Part shown: piece by piece, positions 23,669-33,421 of the stretch
Numbering within the stretch: the stretch's first letter is position 1
How the letters are laid out: each line of letters starts with the position of its first letter
Source: Caldimicrobium sp.
GTDB lineage: Bacteria > Desulfobacterota > Thermodesulfobacteria > Thermodesulfobacteriales > Thermodesulfobacteriaceae
Direction: 5' to 3'
Assembly: GCA_009903935.1 (NCBI GenBank)
Contig: WYEG01000060.1
Coordinates: 1 to 40,260, forward strand
DNA: 40,260 nt
The notes under the pieces: generated by a model
What the model saw: the letters and a program-made list of their open reading frames with translations, nothing else
Told to the model about the DNA's origin: nothing
Database searches by the model: none
Translations under genes and position numbers: made by a program

Positions 23669-25998
23669 GCTTTTAGCTTCACAATGGAAAGAACCGATAA
23701 AGGGTCATCGATCTTTAGGACCTCTCTCAAGACCTTGAACAAGCTTAAGCCTTCCTTCTTGATGGTAAGCTCGTAATCTGAAGGGTTGCCCCTCAGAGAA
23801 AACTCCTCAGTATCCAAGCTTGGAATTTCAACCTCCTTTAAAGGGATTAGCCTAAAAATCTGAGGATGGGTCGGGATCTTTGGCTTTTCTTGAGAGATGC
23901 TTTTAACTTCAAAGGTCGTTAACCCGTCATAAAGCTTCAGCCCGCAAAGTACTTCGGCATAGTCCTTTCCTTTAATGGCAAAGGCCAGGTATTCCTCCTC
24001 TGATTCTACGCCTACAGGTAAGGCAGGACCGGACACCATCTTTGGTCTTGGATTAAAGCCTTGGGTGTAAGAAAGGGGTATGCCGTTTCTTCTCAGGCAA
24101 AGCTCAAAGAGCCTAACAACCTCAAGCTGCGAGAGATACTTAGCAGAGCCTTGCTTAGTGTAAGCCAAAATATACCAATATTCTTGAGCCCCCTCCTTAT
24201 CCCCAAAATAGGCTTTAAGCACATCTTTTTGGATTGAAAGCTTAGCCTCCTTAGCAAGAATGTTCTTTATTTTCTTTCCGCAGACCCCACACTTTGAGCA
24301 TGGACTAAACCTACAATCCTTGGTTATCTTTCCTTTTAATGCCCTTTCAAACTCCCTTTGCAAGAACTCTTTTTTTACTCCAACATCTATATGATCCCAG
24401 GGCAGGCTCGCATTAAAGTCCCTTTCCCGTAAGTAAGAGGTAAGGTCGATGCTTAATTTTTCTGCGCTTTCAAGCCAGATGTTGAAGTTAAAGTAATCCT
24501 TCCAAGAATCAAGCCTTGCCCCTCTTCGGTAAGAGAGCTCAATAAGCTGAAAAAGCTCCCTTCCTCCCCTTGCTATTACTCCTTCAAGGAAGCTTTGCTC
24601 AGGGTCATGATGTTTAAAACCCTTTTTTAGTGCCCTTTTTAAAAAGGATAGCCTTTCTCTAGCGACCTCAAGCTCAACTTGATTTGTCCATTGGAAGGGA
24701 GTGTGAGGCTTCGGGATAAAGATGGATGCTGAAAAGGTCAAGTCAATGGGAGAGAACACCTTCTTTATGTCCCGGTAAAGCTTAATAATTTCTTCAAGGT
24801 CTGAGAGGTCTTCAAGCGGAAGCCCCACCATGAAGTAGAGCTTCACTCTTCTAAAACCAAATCTTTGAGCTAAGGCAAGATCATGGAAGAGGTCTTCAAG
24901 GTTGATATCTTTGTTTATGACTGCTCGGAGCCTACTTGAGCCAGCTTCAACGGCAAAGGTAAGGGTAGTTGTCCTTCCTTTGCGAAGAAAGCTTAGTAGG
25001 TTTTTGTTTAGGCTTCCTACCCTTAAAGAGGGAAGAGAAAAGGCAAACTCTCTTTTTTCTCCTCGGTAAAATGTCTGGTCCAAAAGGCTTACAAGCTCAT
25101 CAAGCCTTGTGTAATCACCGGTTGAGAGGGACATGAGGGATGCTTCGCGGTAGCCAGTTTTTTTAAACCCCTGAAGGATTTCTTGGACAATGAGCTCTGG
25201 GGGCTTTTCCCGAACTGGGCGATAGTAAAAACCTGCTGAGCAGAACCTGCATCCCCTCGTGCAACCCCGGGAGACCTCAACGGAAAGCCTATCATGGGTA
25301 AGCTCAATAGTCGGGATGGAATAAACCATAGGAGTTAAGCCCTCAGAAAACCCTTGAAAAATCCTCCTTTTTACTCGGTTTTTAAAAAGGGGCACATAAA
25401 CCCCTTCGACCTTGGCAAGCTCCTTCAAAAGTTCATGTTTATCTTTTCTTTTTTCTTTCCAATCTTTAATGACCTCTAAAACTTCTAATATTGCTTCTTC
25501 CGCCTCACCAATGATGAAGGCATCAAAGACCTCAGCGATGGGCTCAGGGTTTCCTGCTGAGGGTCCGCCACCAAGGATTATGGGAAAGCGCTCATCTCTA
25601 TTTTCACTTTTAAAAGGTAGGTTAGATAGGTCTAAAATCTGTAAGATCCCGGTAACAAGAAGCTCGTAGGCATAGCATATGCCGATGACATCAAACTCGG
25701 ATAGCGGCTTTTGGTAGTTTGTAGAAAGAAGAGGCTTTGATGCCGCTTTAAGATGCTCCTCAAAGTCCGGTGCTACGGCAAAGGCAAGGTCGCAGAGGTA
25801 TTCTTTTTGGGAATTTATGATTCCGCAGAGGATGTTTAGCCCAAGATGAGACCTTCCCACCTCGTAAAGGTCCGGATAGCAAAGGCAAACCTTTATTCTT
25901 GCCCTTTCCCAATCTTTTAACGGGAAGAAAGGCTCTTTCCCAAGGTAGCGAGAGGGCTTCCTGACTTTTATCAGGATGTCATCCGGATAGCCTGACAT
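23656..25998 (-). CDS. TIGR03960-type radical SAM protein fused to a TIGR03936 (DUF2344) domain
   Basis: A 780-residue protein of unknown exact reaction. The N-terminal third resembles a B12-binding-type fold (VRKPSRYLGKEPFFPLKDWE; ILGGGPSAGNPEPIAEVFDA). The radical SAM cluster motif is CTRGCRFCSAGFYYRP (CxxxCxxC), near residue 250. After the SAM barrel comes a cysteine-rich knot (CRFSPCSKCGVCGKK, near residue 570), then the TIGR03936 domain (KYLSQLEVVRLFELCLRRNG; YTQGFNPRPKMVSGPALPVG). The fused form is common in anaerobes and is often found near RNase G or ribosomal genes; a role in tRNA/rRNA modification is suspected but not proven. It is divergent from mreB. No strong Shine-Dalgarno is seen before its ATG. 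Confidence 0.9.
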   Translation of the reverse strand: MSGYPDDILIKVRKPSRYLGKEPFFPLKDWERARIKVCLCYPDLYEVGRSHLGLNILCGIINSQKEYLCDLAFAVAPDFEEHLKAASKPLLSTNYQKPLSEFDVIGICYAYELLVTGILQILDLSNLPFKSENRDERFPIILGGGPSAGNPEPIAEVFDAFIIGEAEEAILEVLEVIKDWKEKRKDKHELLKELAKVEGVYVPLFKNRVKRRIFQGFSEGLTPMVYSIPTIELTHDRLSVEVSRGCTRGCRFCSAGFYYRPVREKPPELIVQEILQGFKKTGYREASLMSLSTGDYTRLDELVSLLDQTFYRGEKREFAFSLPSLRVGSLNKNLLSFLRKGRTTTLTFAVEAGSSRLRAVINKDINLEDLFHDLALAQRFGFRRVKLYFMVGLPLEDLSDLEEIIKLYRDIKKVFSPIDLTFSASIFIPKPHTPFQWTNQVELEVARERLSFLKRALKKGFKHHDPEQSFLEGVIARGGRELFQLIELSYRRGARLDSWKDYFNFNIWLESAEKLSIDLTSYLRERDFNASLPWDHIDVGVKKEFLQREFERALKGKITKDCRFSPCSKCGVCGKKIKNILAKEAKLSIQKDVLKAYFGDKEGAQEYWYILAYTKQGSAKYLSQLEVVRLFELCLRRNGIPLSYTQGFNPRPKMVSGPALPVGVESEEEYLAFAIKGKDYAEVLCGLKLYDGLTTFEVKSISQEKPKIPTHPQIFRLIPLKEVEIPSLDTEEFSLRGNPSDYELTIKKEGLSLFKVLREVLKIDDPLSVLSIVKLKACFF

Positions 25999-26020
25999 GG
26001 GATTTTAAATTTAAGCTTAG

Positions 26021-26048
26021 TTTGAAAATTTCAAAGGTAAAGTAAAAT
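26021..26048 (+). promoter_or_regulatory. Putative mreB promoter within a divergent palindrome
   Basis: TTTGAAA-A-TTTCAAA (26021-26035) is a perfect 7-1-7 palindrome that supplies a TTGAAA (-35-like) on each strand. On the plus strand TAAAAT at 26043-26048 (five of six) could be the -10, with a 15-16 bp spacer. Initiation near 26055 would exclude the upstream in-frame ATG at 26054. The minus-strand -10 for the radical SAM gene is unclear. Confidence 0.4.
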
Positions 26049-26053
26049 GATAG

Positions 26054-27112
<1,059 letters not shown>

Positions 27113-27119
27113 GTATTTT

Positions 27120-27791
27120 TTACTCTAAGCCTTTTAGTCTTTGATAAAGCGAAAGAACTGAGCGCACATACCTTTGGGTTTCTGCGTAGGGCGGGATGCC
27201 ACCGTAAGCTTCTACCGCCTTAGGTCCGGCATTGTAAGCAGCAAGGGCAAGGGTAAGGTCCCTAAACTTATCAAGGAGATACTTTAAGTATCTCGCTCCG
27301 CCATGGATGTTTTCCCTTGGGTCAAAGGGGTCAGAAACTCCAACGAGCCTTGCCGTGCTCGGAATGAGCTGCATAACCCCTAAAGCTCCTTTAGGAGAAA
27401 CGGCTCGGGGATTGTAGTTTGATTCCACCTTGGCAATGGCATGAAGAAGCTTGGGGTCAAGATTATAAGTCCTTGCTATCTCATTAAAAAGCTCGTCAAA
27501 CTTCGTCGAAAGATTGGGGCTAAAGGATGTATCTTTGGCAGAATTTTTAGGGTCCTCAAAAAAAGGGTTCCTCGTCGCAACTACCATGTAGAGCCTTGAA
27601 TTTTCAACCATCTTGATGTTGGAGAAGAATTTCTCGCCCGTTTCAGGGTCCTCGTAGACATAGATCTTTGTAGCAAGCACTGCAGGCTTAGAATTCAACC
27701 CTTTATTTTTGGCACCGGTAAGCTTTGAACGAGCATAAAGAGGGGAGCTTAGAATAAAGATAAAAAGAAGGAGAAGAAAAAGCCTTTTCAT
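27120..27791 (-). CDS. Periplasmic lytic transglycosylase (SLT domain)
   Basis: Cleaves peptidoglycan glycan strands to leave 1,6-anhydro-muramic ends. It has an N-terminal signal peptide (residues 1-20, MKRLFLLLLFIFILSSPLYA). A short beta region (KIYVYEDPETGEKFFSNIKM) resembles DUF4124-like modules. The SLT domain starts near residue 105: LLHAIAKVESNYNPRA with catalytic Glu123, then GALGVMQLIPSTARLVG, and LALAAYNAGPKAVEAYGGIP. The 223 residues are typical. It is the last gene of the long minus-strand run and starts immediately after the YHS-protein stop. Confidence 0.94.
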   Translation of the reverse strand: MKRLFLLLLFIFILSSPLYARSKLTGAKNKGLNSKPAVLATKIYVYEDPETGEKFFSNIKMVENSRLYMVVATRNPFFEDPKNSAKDTSFSPNLSTKFDELFNEIARTYNLDPKLLHAIAKVESNYNPRAVSPKGALGVMQLIPSTARLVGVSDPFDPRENIHGGARYLKYLLDKFRDLTLALAAYNAGPKAVEAYGGIPPYAETQRYVRSVLSLYQRLKGLE

Positions 27792-28034
27792 CTAAGCCCT
27801 CTCTGAACGACCTTTCAAGAAAGCATCCTTGCACTCTTGGGAACAAAAATAATAAACTTTGTCCTCAATTTCAACCTTTAAAGCCTCCTCTTTCGGGAGA
27901 TAAACTCCGCAAACCTCGTCCTTTACCATCTCTGTAATCCTTATTTTTTCTTTTCGGTTAAGTTTCCTTTTTTTATAAATTTTATAATAAAAAAAGAGCA
28001 TCAAAAAGAAAGCTAAAAGAAGCAAAAATTTCAT
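27792..28034 (-). CDS. Small membrane-anchored YHS/PP0621-like protein
   Basis: An 80-residue protein: one hydrophobic N-terminal segment (LLLLAFFLMLFFYYKIY, residues 3-20), a basic linker (KKRKLNRKEKIR), then a compact cytosolic-side domain MVKDEVCGVYLPKEEAL ... YYFCSQECKDAFL. The C...FCS.EC pattern is the YHS/TRASH-like metal-binding motif, and the arrangement resembles PP0621-type proteins. Function is unknown; metal binding is plausible. The start overlaps the folK stop in ATGA, and its own stop abuts the transglycosylase start. Confidence 0.8.
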   Translation of the reverse strand: MKFLLLLAFFLMLFFYYKIYKKRKLNRKEKIRITEMVKDEVCGVYLPKEEALKVEIEDKVYYFCSQECKDAFLKGRSERA

Positions 28035-28567
28035 AGAAAATCCTCAGGGATTGCCTTATATTCCCAGATTTCTTGATTGTTTAAACTTCTTTCAAAGTTT
28101 TTAGCTAATTCTTTGATGGTTAAGCCAAAGCCAGGGTGAATAAATTCAGAAGCTATCTCAAGAAGAGGAAGCATCACGAAAGCCCTCTCCAAAGCCCGAG
28201 GATGTGGTATTTTGAGATATTCTGTATCTATTATCAGGTCTTCATAGAAGATGATGTCAATGTCTATTTCGCGGTCGGCGTAATCTTGCACCCGCTTTCG
28301 TCCAAGGGAAAACTCGACACACTTTGCCTCAAAGAAAAGAGCCTGAGGAGAAAGGGATGTCTCAGCAAGAAGAACAAGGTTTAAGAAGAGGTTTTGGCTT
28401 TCAAAACCAAGGGGAGGGGACTCGTAAACCTTGGATACCTTCAGAATATGAACCCCTCTTTCTCGAAGTTGGCTTAGAGCTAAACGGAGGTTTTTAATCC
28501 TATCCCCTAAATTTGTGCCAAGGGCTAAGTAGACCTTTTTTAAAGTAGTAGGCGGTGCGCAAACCAA
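28031..28567 (-). CDS. folK: 6-hydroxymethyl-7,8-dihydropterin pyrophosphokinase (HPPK)
   Basis: Folate pathway enzyme that transfers pyrophosphate from ATP to hydroxymethyl-dihydropterin. Motifs seen: KKVYLALGTNLGDRIKNL, KVSKVYESPPLGFESQNLFL, the signature GRKRVQDYADREIDIDIIFY and IPHPRALERAFVMLPLLEI. The conserved protein starts at about KKVYL. The frame is open to 28678, but the extra residues are translated repeat and begin at a TTG without a clear Shine-Dalgarno. I choose TTG at 28567, eight bases after AAGGA, giving 178 residues, a normal size. The AAGGA itself belongs to the repeat. The longer form cannot be excluded. It overlaps the YHS gene by 4 bases. Confidence 0.88.
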   Translation of the reverse strand: MVCAPPTTLKKVYLALGTNLGDRIKNLRLALSQLRERGVHILKVSKVYESPPLGFESQNLFLNLVLLAETSLSPQALFFEAKCVEFSLGRKRVQDYADREIDIDIIFYEDLIIDTEYLKIPHPRALERAFVMLPLLEIASEFIHPGFGLTIKELAKNFERSLNNQEIWEYKAIPEDFL

Positions 28568-28568
28568 A

Positions 28569-28678
28569 GTAGGGATCCTTCGCTTCCGCTCAGGATGACA
28601 GACAGAGGGTCCCTCGGTTTCGCTCGGGATGACAGATAGAGAGGCTTGGGATGACAGATAGAGGGGCTCGGGATGCAA
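28569..28678 (-). repeat. Tandem TGTCATCC-type repeat at the 5' end of folK
   Basis: On the minus strand, units of the form TGTCATCC(C/T)(A/G)AGC recur four times with spacers such as CTCTATC, and two carry palindromic arms (GAGCGAAACCGAGGGACC; GAGCGGAAGCGAAGGATCC). The last arm matches the TCATCCTGAGCG...GAAGGATC repeat style found in many bacterial genomes. It shares the TGTCATCCCGAGCG module with copies A-C but not their full order. It fills the space between dapL and folK and is in frame with folK. Confidence 0.8.
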
Positions 28679-28680
28679 GG

Positions 28681-29841
28681 TCAGCGAATGACAAAGCTCG
28701 ATAGTCGCTCCACCGCCTTTTTTAAGGTATCAACGCCTACGGTCAAAGCAATCCTAAAGTAGCCTTCTCCGCTTGCCCCAAAGCCGTTCCCAGGAGTAAC
28801 GACAAGGTCAAGCTCCTCAAGGAGCTTCCTACAAAAGTCGGTGGAAGTAAATCCTTTTGGCACCTTAACCCAAAGGTAGAAGGTAGCTTGAGGGATTTTA
28901 AGCTCAAAGCCAAGTTCTTGTAAAGCTTTGGCTAAATAATCTCTTCTTTCTTTGAAGACAGCCCTTAGAGGTGGGACGATCCTTTCCAGATTATCAAGGG
29001 CATAGGCGCCCGCATACTGGATAGCTGTAAAGACGCCTGAATCTATGTTGCTTTTGACCTTTGCCAGTCCTTGAACAAGCTCCTTTTTACCTACCGCAAA
29101 GCCAATCCTCCAACCGGTCATGCAAAAGGTCTTTGAAAGGCTGTGAAATTCTATGGCTACATCCCTTGCCCCGTCAACCTCAAAAATGCTGAGAGCCGGC
29201 TCCTCAAAGTACATCTCCACATAGGCGGCATCGTGAGCAAGGATTAATCCATATCTTTTGGCAAAAGAGATAGCCTCGGCAAAGAATTCTCGTGTTGCTA
29301 CCGCTCCAGTTGGGTTGTTAGGATAGTTAAGCCAAAGGATCTTTGCCCTTTCAAGAACTTCCTTAGAAATAGAACCAAGGTCAGGGAAGAAGTTATTTTC
29401 CCATAGAAGGGGGAGATAATAGGGTTCTCCTCCGGCAAAAAGCGTTCCTAAATGGTAGACAGGGTAGGCTGGCTCAGGGCAAAGAACAACATCCCCTGGG
29501 TTTACAAAGGCTAAAGGGAAATGGGCAATACCCTCCTTTGAGCCAATTAAAGCGGAAACCTCAGTCTCCGGGTCAAACTCAACGCCAAAGCGCCTTTTCA
29601 TGTAGTTTGCGCAAGCTTTCCTAAAAAATTCGCTCCCTTGGTTTGAAGGATAACGATGAAAGGCTGAATTTTCTAAAGCTTTCTTTGCTACCTCAACGAT
29701 TTCAGAAGGAGTAGGAAGGTCAGGGTCGCCTATGCCAAGGTCGATGATGTCTGCGCCTTTCTTTAGCTTCTCGTTTTTCAATCTATCTATCTCCACAAAA
29801 AGATAGGGTGGAACCTTTTTTAGCCTTTCTGCAAACTCCAT
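28681..29841 (-). CDS. dapL: LL-diaminopimelate aminotransferase (DapL-type)
   Basis: PLP enzyme expected to convert tetrahydrodipicolinate directly to LL-diaminopimelate for lysine and peptidoglycan. Fold-type I class I/II aminotransferase with DIIDLGIGDPDLPTPSEIVE at residues 31-50, NYPNNPTG (residues 172-179), HDAAY near 203, and the Schiff-base lysine Lys237 in SLSKTFCMTGWRIGF. The first half (ALIGSKEGIAHFPLAFVNPG; CPEPAYPVYHLGTLFAGG) looks like bacterial DapL rather than aspartate aminotransferase. Substrate choice is inferred from this resemblance. ATAGGAGGAAAGGG precedes the ATG. 386 residues, normal length. Confidence 0.86.
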   Translation of the reverse strand: MEFAERLKKVPPYLFVEIDRLKNEKLKKGADIIDLGIGDPDLPTPSEIVEVAKKALENSAFHRYPSNQGSEFFRKACANYMKRRFGVEFDPETEVSALIGSKEGIAHFPLAFVNPGDVVLCPEPAYPVYHLGTLFAGGEPYYLPLLWENNFFPDLGSISKEVLERAKILWLNYPNNPTGAVATREFFAEAISFAKRYGLILAHDAAYVEMYFEEPALSIFEVDGARDVAIEFHSLSKTFCMTGWRIGFAVGKKELVQGLAKVKSNIDSGVFTAIQYAGAYALDNLERIVPPLRAVFKERRDYLAKALQELGFELKIPQATFYLWVKVPKGFTSTDFCRKLLEELDLVVTPGNGFGASGEGYFRIALTVGVDTLKKAVERLSSFVIR

Positions 29842-29851
29842 CCCTTTCCTC

Positions 29852-30958
29852 CTATCTTTCCCTTTTTCCTTCGATGAATTCTAAGACCATCTGCTTAGCA
29901 ACATGATCCGGAAACTGCTGGGGCGGATGCTTCATGGTATAGGCTGAGATGGAGATGAGCGGTCCACCTATACCCCGGTCTTTGGCCAGCTTTGCGCAGC
30001 GGATGGCATCGATGGCTGAGCCTGCAGAGTTTGGCGAATCCTCAACCTCAAGCCGGACCTCAACGGATAAGGGCACGCCACCAAAATGTTCCCCTTCAAG
30101 CCTGATATAAGCTATCTTCCTGTCCTTTAACCAGGGAACCCAGTCAGAAGGACCGATGTGGATGTTTTGCTCTCCAATGTCATAGGGAAGAAGAGAGGCT
30201 ACCGCTTCGGTCTTTGAAATCTTTTTAGTCTTAAGCCTATTCCTTTCAAGCATGTTCAAAAAGTCGGTGTTCCCTCCAAAGTTAAGCTGGTAGGTTCTTC
30301 TTAGGGGTATACCTCTATCGACGAAGAGTTGAACTAAGGTGCGGTGAAGGATGGTTGCCCCAAGCTGAGATTTTATGTCATCCCCAACGGCAGGGATGCC
30401 CTCTTCAAGAAACCTTTTCCCCCACTCGGGGTCAGAAACTATGAAGGTAGGCATGGCGTTAACAAAAGCCACCCCTGCTTTAAGGCAGGCTGTTGCGTAA
30501 AACCTTGCTGATTCTTCGCTACCAACGGGCACATAGTTTATGAGGACATCAGCTTGAACATCCTTAAGGCAGGCCACTACATCTTCAAGCTCATCCTCCT
30601 TTTCTTTTGCCGGAACAAAGGAGAGGTCCCGAGGATAGGAGCTCATGTGCGACGCAAACCCGTCAAGGACCTTCCCCATGCGAACTTTAACCCCAAGCTT
30701 TGGCACATCGGGATAGAAGACAGTAGTGCAGTTTGGTGGGGCAAAGATGGCTTCGCTAACATCCTTTCCAACCTTTCTTTCGTCAATATCCCAGGCAGCA
30801 ACGATTTCAATATCGCCAGGTCCATACCCGCCAACATCAGGGACCATCAACCCCTCGTATTCCTCTTTTTTTCTATTTCTGTAATAGAAAATACCTTGGA
30901 CCAAGGAGCTTGCACAATTACCAACCCCGACGATAGCAAGACGCACCTTTTTGGACAT
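29852..30958 (-). CDS. Inositol-3-phosphate synthase (Ino1/MIPS family)
   Basis: NAD-dependent cyclisation of glucose 6-phosphate to 1L-myo-inositol phosphate. Seen: Rossmann start VRLAIVGVGNCASSLVQG, IEIVAAWDIDERKVGK, DVLINYVPVGSEESARFYA, GDDIKSQLGATILHRTLVQL and NFGGNTDFLNM, all characteristic of the prokaryotic/actinobacterial-type enzyme. Length about 368. Two ATGs are adjacent; the second (30958) is six bases from GGGGG and is chosen over 30961. In thermophiles the product may feed di-myo-inositol phosphate or phosphatidylinositol lipids; partners for either are not in the window. It lies in the long operon between gyrA and dapL. Confidence 0.93.
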   Translation of the reverse strand: MSKKVRLAIVGVGNCASSLVQGIFYYRNRKKEEYEGLMVPDVGGYGPGDIEIVAAWDIDERKVGKDVSEAIFAPPNCTTVFYPDVPKLGVKVRMGKVLDGFASHMSSYPRDLSFVPAKEKEDELEDVVACLKDVQADVLINYVPVGSEESARFYATACLKAGVAFVNAMPTFIVSDPEWGKRFLEEGIPAVGDDIKSQLGATILHRTLVQLFVDRGIPLRRTYQLNFGGNTDFLNMLERNRLKTKKISKTEAVASLLPYDIGEQNIHIGPSDWVPWLKDRKIAYIRLEGEHFGGVPLSVEVRLEVEDSPNSAGSAIDAIRCAKLAKDRGIGGPLISISAYTMKHPPQQFPDHVAKQMVLEFIEGKRER

Positions 30959-31009
30959 CATTTGCCCCCTTTAAAGGATCTTCCTAAACATACCACAACT
31001 CTAAAAGGT

Positions 31010-33421
31010 TTAAAGTTTTTCTGTAAATTCTTTATCAATCTTTATGACCTTAGTCACACGCTCACCCGGGAGAAGGGTAATCATCCTTGAGCCTTGCGTG
31101 CTTCGGGCAAGGGTGGGTATTTCTTCAGAGGAGATGCGTATCGCCTTGCCCGAAGAGGAAAAGATGATAACATCTTCGCTCCCCTCAAGGAATAAGGCCG
31201 AAGCTAAAGGACCAGTTTTAGCAGAAAGCTTGTGAAGGCTAATCCCTAAGCCACCCCGTCTCTGTATCCTAAACTCCGTTATATCCGTCTTCTTACCAAA
31301 GCCTCCCTCGGTGATGGTAAAAAGATAGCCCTTCGGTTTAGTTTCCACCATGGCTATAACTTCATCCCTTTCCTCAAGGCGGATGCCTATCACTCCCTCT
31401 GATTTTCTACCCATCGGTCTTAGTTCCGAGGTCTCAAAATGCAAGGATTGACCGTTCTTTGTGGCAAGAAGAACCGTGCCTTCTTTTTCAAGGCTCAGAA
31501 CAGAGCGGAGCTTATCACCCTTCTTTATGATTATCGCCGTGCTTCCTGCTTTACGCAAGTTTTGAAAATCCTTGGCTAAAACCTTTTTCACATTTCCCTG
31601 AGCGGTGGCCATGAGGATAAACCCTTCCTCTCTTAGAGGTAAAAGGGCAACCGGTGCGCCTTCAAAGTTCGGTAGATAATTCCTCAAGTGGTTCCCTTTA
31701 GCTTGTTTGGTTGAGGTTGGAACATCCTTAAGCGAGAGGGGATAAACTCTTCCCTCCTCCGTGAAGATAAGAACCGTATCATCAGAAAAGGCATAGATAG
31801 CTTGGCTTATCCTTTCTTCCCCGTAGACGGCAAGCGCACCTTTGCCACCCCTTTTCTGAGTAGAAAACTCATCAAGGCTAATCTTCCGTATAAACCCCTC
31901 TTCGCTTAAAAGGACTAAAACCGGAGCCTGAGGGGGCGCCTCTAAAATAACCTCAGTTTCTTCCTCCTCTATGATCTGCGTCCTTCTCTCATCGGCAAAA
32001 TCTTCTTTAAGTTTTCTTAGCTCCTCCTCGATAGTAGCAATAAGAGTTGGTTCGTGAGTAAGGATCTTTTCATACCGCGCGATAGCTTTCTTTAATTCCT
32101 CATACTCAAGAAGGATCTTTTCCCGCTCGAGGGCTGTAAGCCTCTGAAGCCTAAGGTTTAATATCTCCTGAGCCTGAACTTCGGTGAAGTTAAACCGGGC
32201 AATAAGCCTATCCTTTGCCGTCTTCGGGGTATCCGAGGTCTTGATAAGCTCTATTATCTCGTCAAGATGCTCAAGGGCTTTAAGGAAACCTTCAAGGATG
32301 TGAGCTCTTTCTTTGGCTTTTCTTAGCTCATACTGAGTTCTGCGGATGACAACCGTCCTTCTCCAGTTGAGAAAATGCTGAAGAAGGTCCTTAAGGGTTA
32401 AGACCTCGGGTCTTCCGTTAACCAGGGCAAGGAGGATGATGCCAAAGTTTGTCTCAAGCGGCGTATGGGCAAAGATCTCTTTGGCTACAAGATGGGGGGC
32501 GTTTGCCCATTCTTTCTTAAGCTCTACAACTACCCTTATGCCATGCCTATCCGATTCGTCGCGAACCTCGGTCGCGGCTTCAAGCTTTTTTTCTTTGATA
32601 AGCCTAGCGATCTTTTCCACCACACTTGCCTTGTTTACCTGATAGGGTATCTCGGTAAAAACGAGCTTTACTTTGTTTTTTTCCGTCTCCACATGATACT
32701 TAGCTCGAAGCTTGATCGTTCCCTTTCCGGTCTCATAGGCAGAAAGTATTGCCGACCTACCTACAATATAGGCTCCAGTTGGAAAATCTGGTCCCTTAAT
32801 GTGCTCCATGAGCTCTTCTGTCGTAAGGTCAGGATTGCGAAGGAGGGCTAAGCAGGCTGATAGCACCTCCCCAAGGTTGTGGGGCGGAATGGATGTTGCC
32901 ATACCTACGGCAATGCCAGAAGCTCCGTTCACAAGAAGATTTGGTAGCTTTGAAGGTAGGACCACCGGCTCTTTTAGCGTGTTGTCGTAGTTTGGGACAA
33001 ACTCTACCGTTTCTTTCTCAAGGTCAGCAAGCATCTCATGAGCGATCCTTGTTAGCCTCACCTCGGTATAGCGCATGGCTGCAGGGGGGTCGCCGTCGAT
33101 GGAGCCAAAATTACCCTGTCCATCAACCAAGGGATACCGCATGGTAAAATCTTGAGCCATCCGGACCAAAGCCTCATACACAGGCATGTCACCATGGGGG
33201 TGATACTTACCGATGACATCTCCTACGATCCTTGCGCTCTTCTTGAAGGGCTTATTCCATTCGTTTCCTGCCTCATACATGGCGTAAAGGATCCGCCTCT
33301 GAACGGGCTTTAGCCCATCCCGCACATCAGGAAGGGCTCGCCCAACGATTACGCTCATCGCATAATCTAAGTAGCTCTCTTTAAGCTCCTCTTCTAAAGG
33401 AACTTCTATGATTTCTCCCAT
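31010..33421 (-). CDS. gyrA: DNA gyrase subunit A
   Basis: Breakage-reunion subunit of the type II topoisomerase that introduces negative supercoils. Start [20 protein letters not shown], active-site Tyr118 ([14 protein letters not shown]), and a C-terminal beta-pinwheel with the GyrA box as QKRGGKG (canonical QRRGGKG), which supports gyrase rather than topoisomerase IV. In the quinolone-resistance region the usual Ser (E. coli Ser83) is Met79 and the Asp87 equivalent is Glu83 ([16 protein letters not shown]). 803 residues, normal. GGGGAG precedes the ATG, inside the last codons of plsC (16-base overlap). Confidence 0.95.
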   Translation of the reverse strand: MGEIIEVPLEEELKESYLDYAMSVIVGRALPDVRDGLKPVQRRILYAMYEAGNEWNKPFKKSARIVGDVIGKYHPHGDMPVYEALVRMAQDFTMRYPLVDGQGNFGSIDGDPPAAMRYTEVRLTRIAHEMLADLEKETVEFVPNYDNTLKEPVVLPSKLPNLLVNGASGIAVGMATSIPPHNLGEVLSACLALLRNPDLTTEELMEHIKGPDFPTGAYIVGRSAILSAYETGKGTIKLRAKYHVETEKNKVKLVFTEIPYQVNKASVVEKIARLIKEKKLEAATEVRDESDRHGIRVVVELKKEWANAPHLVAKEIFAHTPLETNFGIILLALVNGRPEVLTLKDLLQHFLNWRRTVVIRRTQYELRKAKERAHILEGFLKALEHLDEIIELIKTSDTPKTAKDRLIARFNFTEVQAQEILNLRLQRLTALEREKILLEYEELKKAIARYEKILTHEPTLIATIEEELRKLKEDFADERRTQIIEEEETEVILEAPPQAPVLVLLSEEGFIRKISLDEFSTQKRGGKGALAVYGEERISQAIYAFSDDTVLIFTEEGRVYPLSLKDVPTSTKQAKGNHLRNYLPNFEGAPVALLPLREEGFILMATAQGNVKKVLAKDFQNLRKAGSTAIIIKKGDKLRSVLSLEKEGTVLLATKNGQSLHFETSELRPMGRKSEGVIGIRLEERDEVIAMVETKPKGYLFTITEGGFGKKTDITEFRIQRRGGLGISLHKLSAKTGPLASALFLEGSEDVIIFSSSGKAIRISSEEIPTLARSTQGSRMITLLPGERVTKVIKIDKEFTEKL

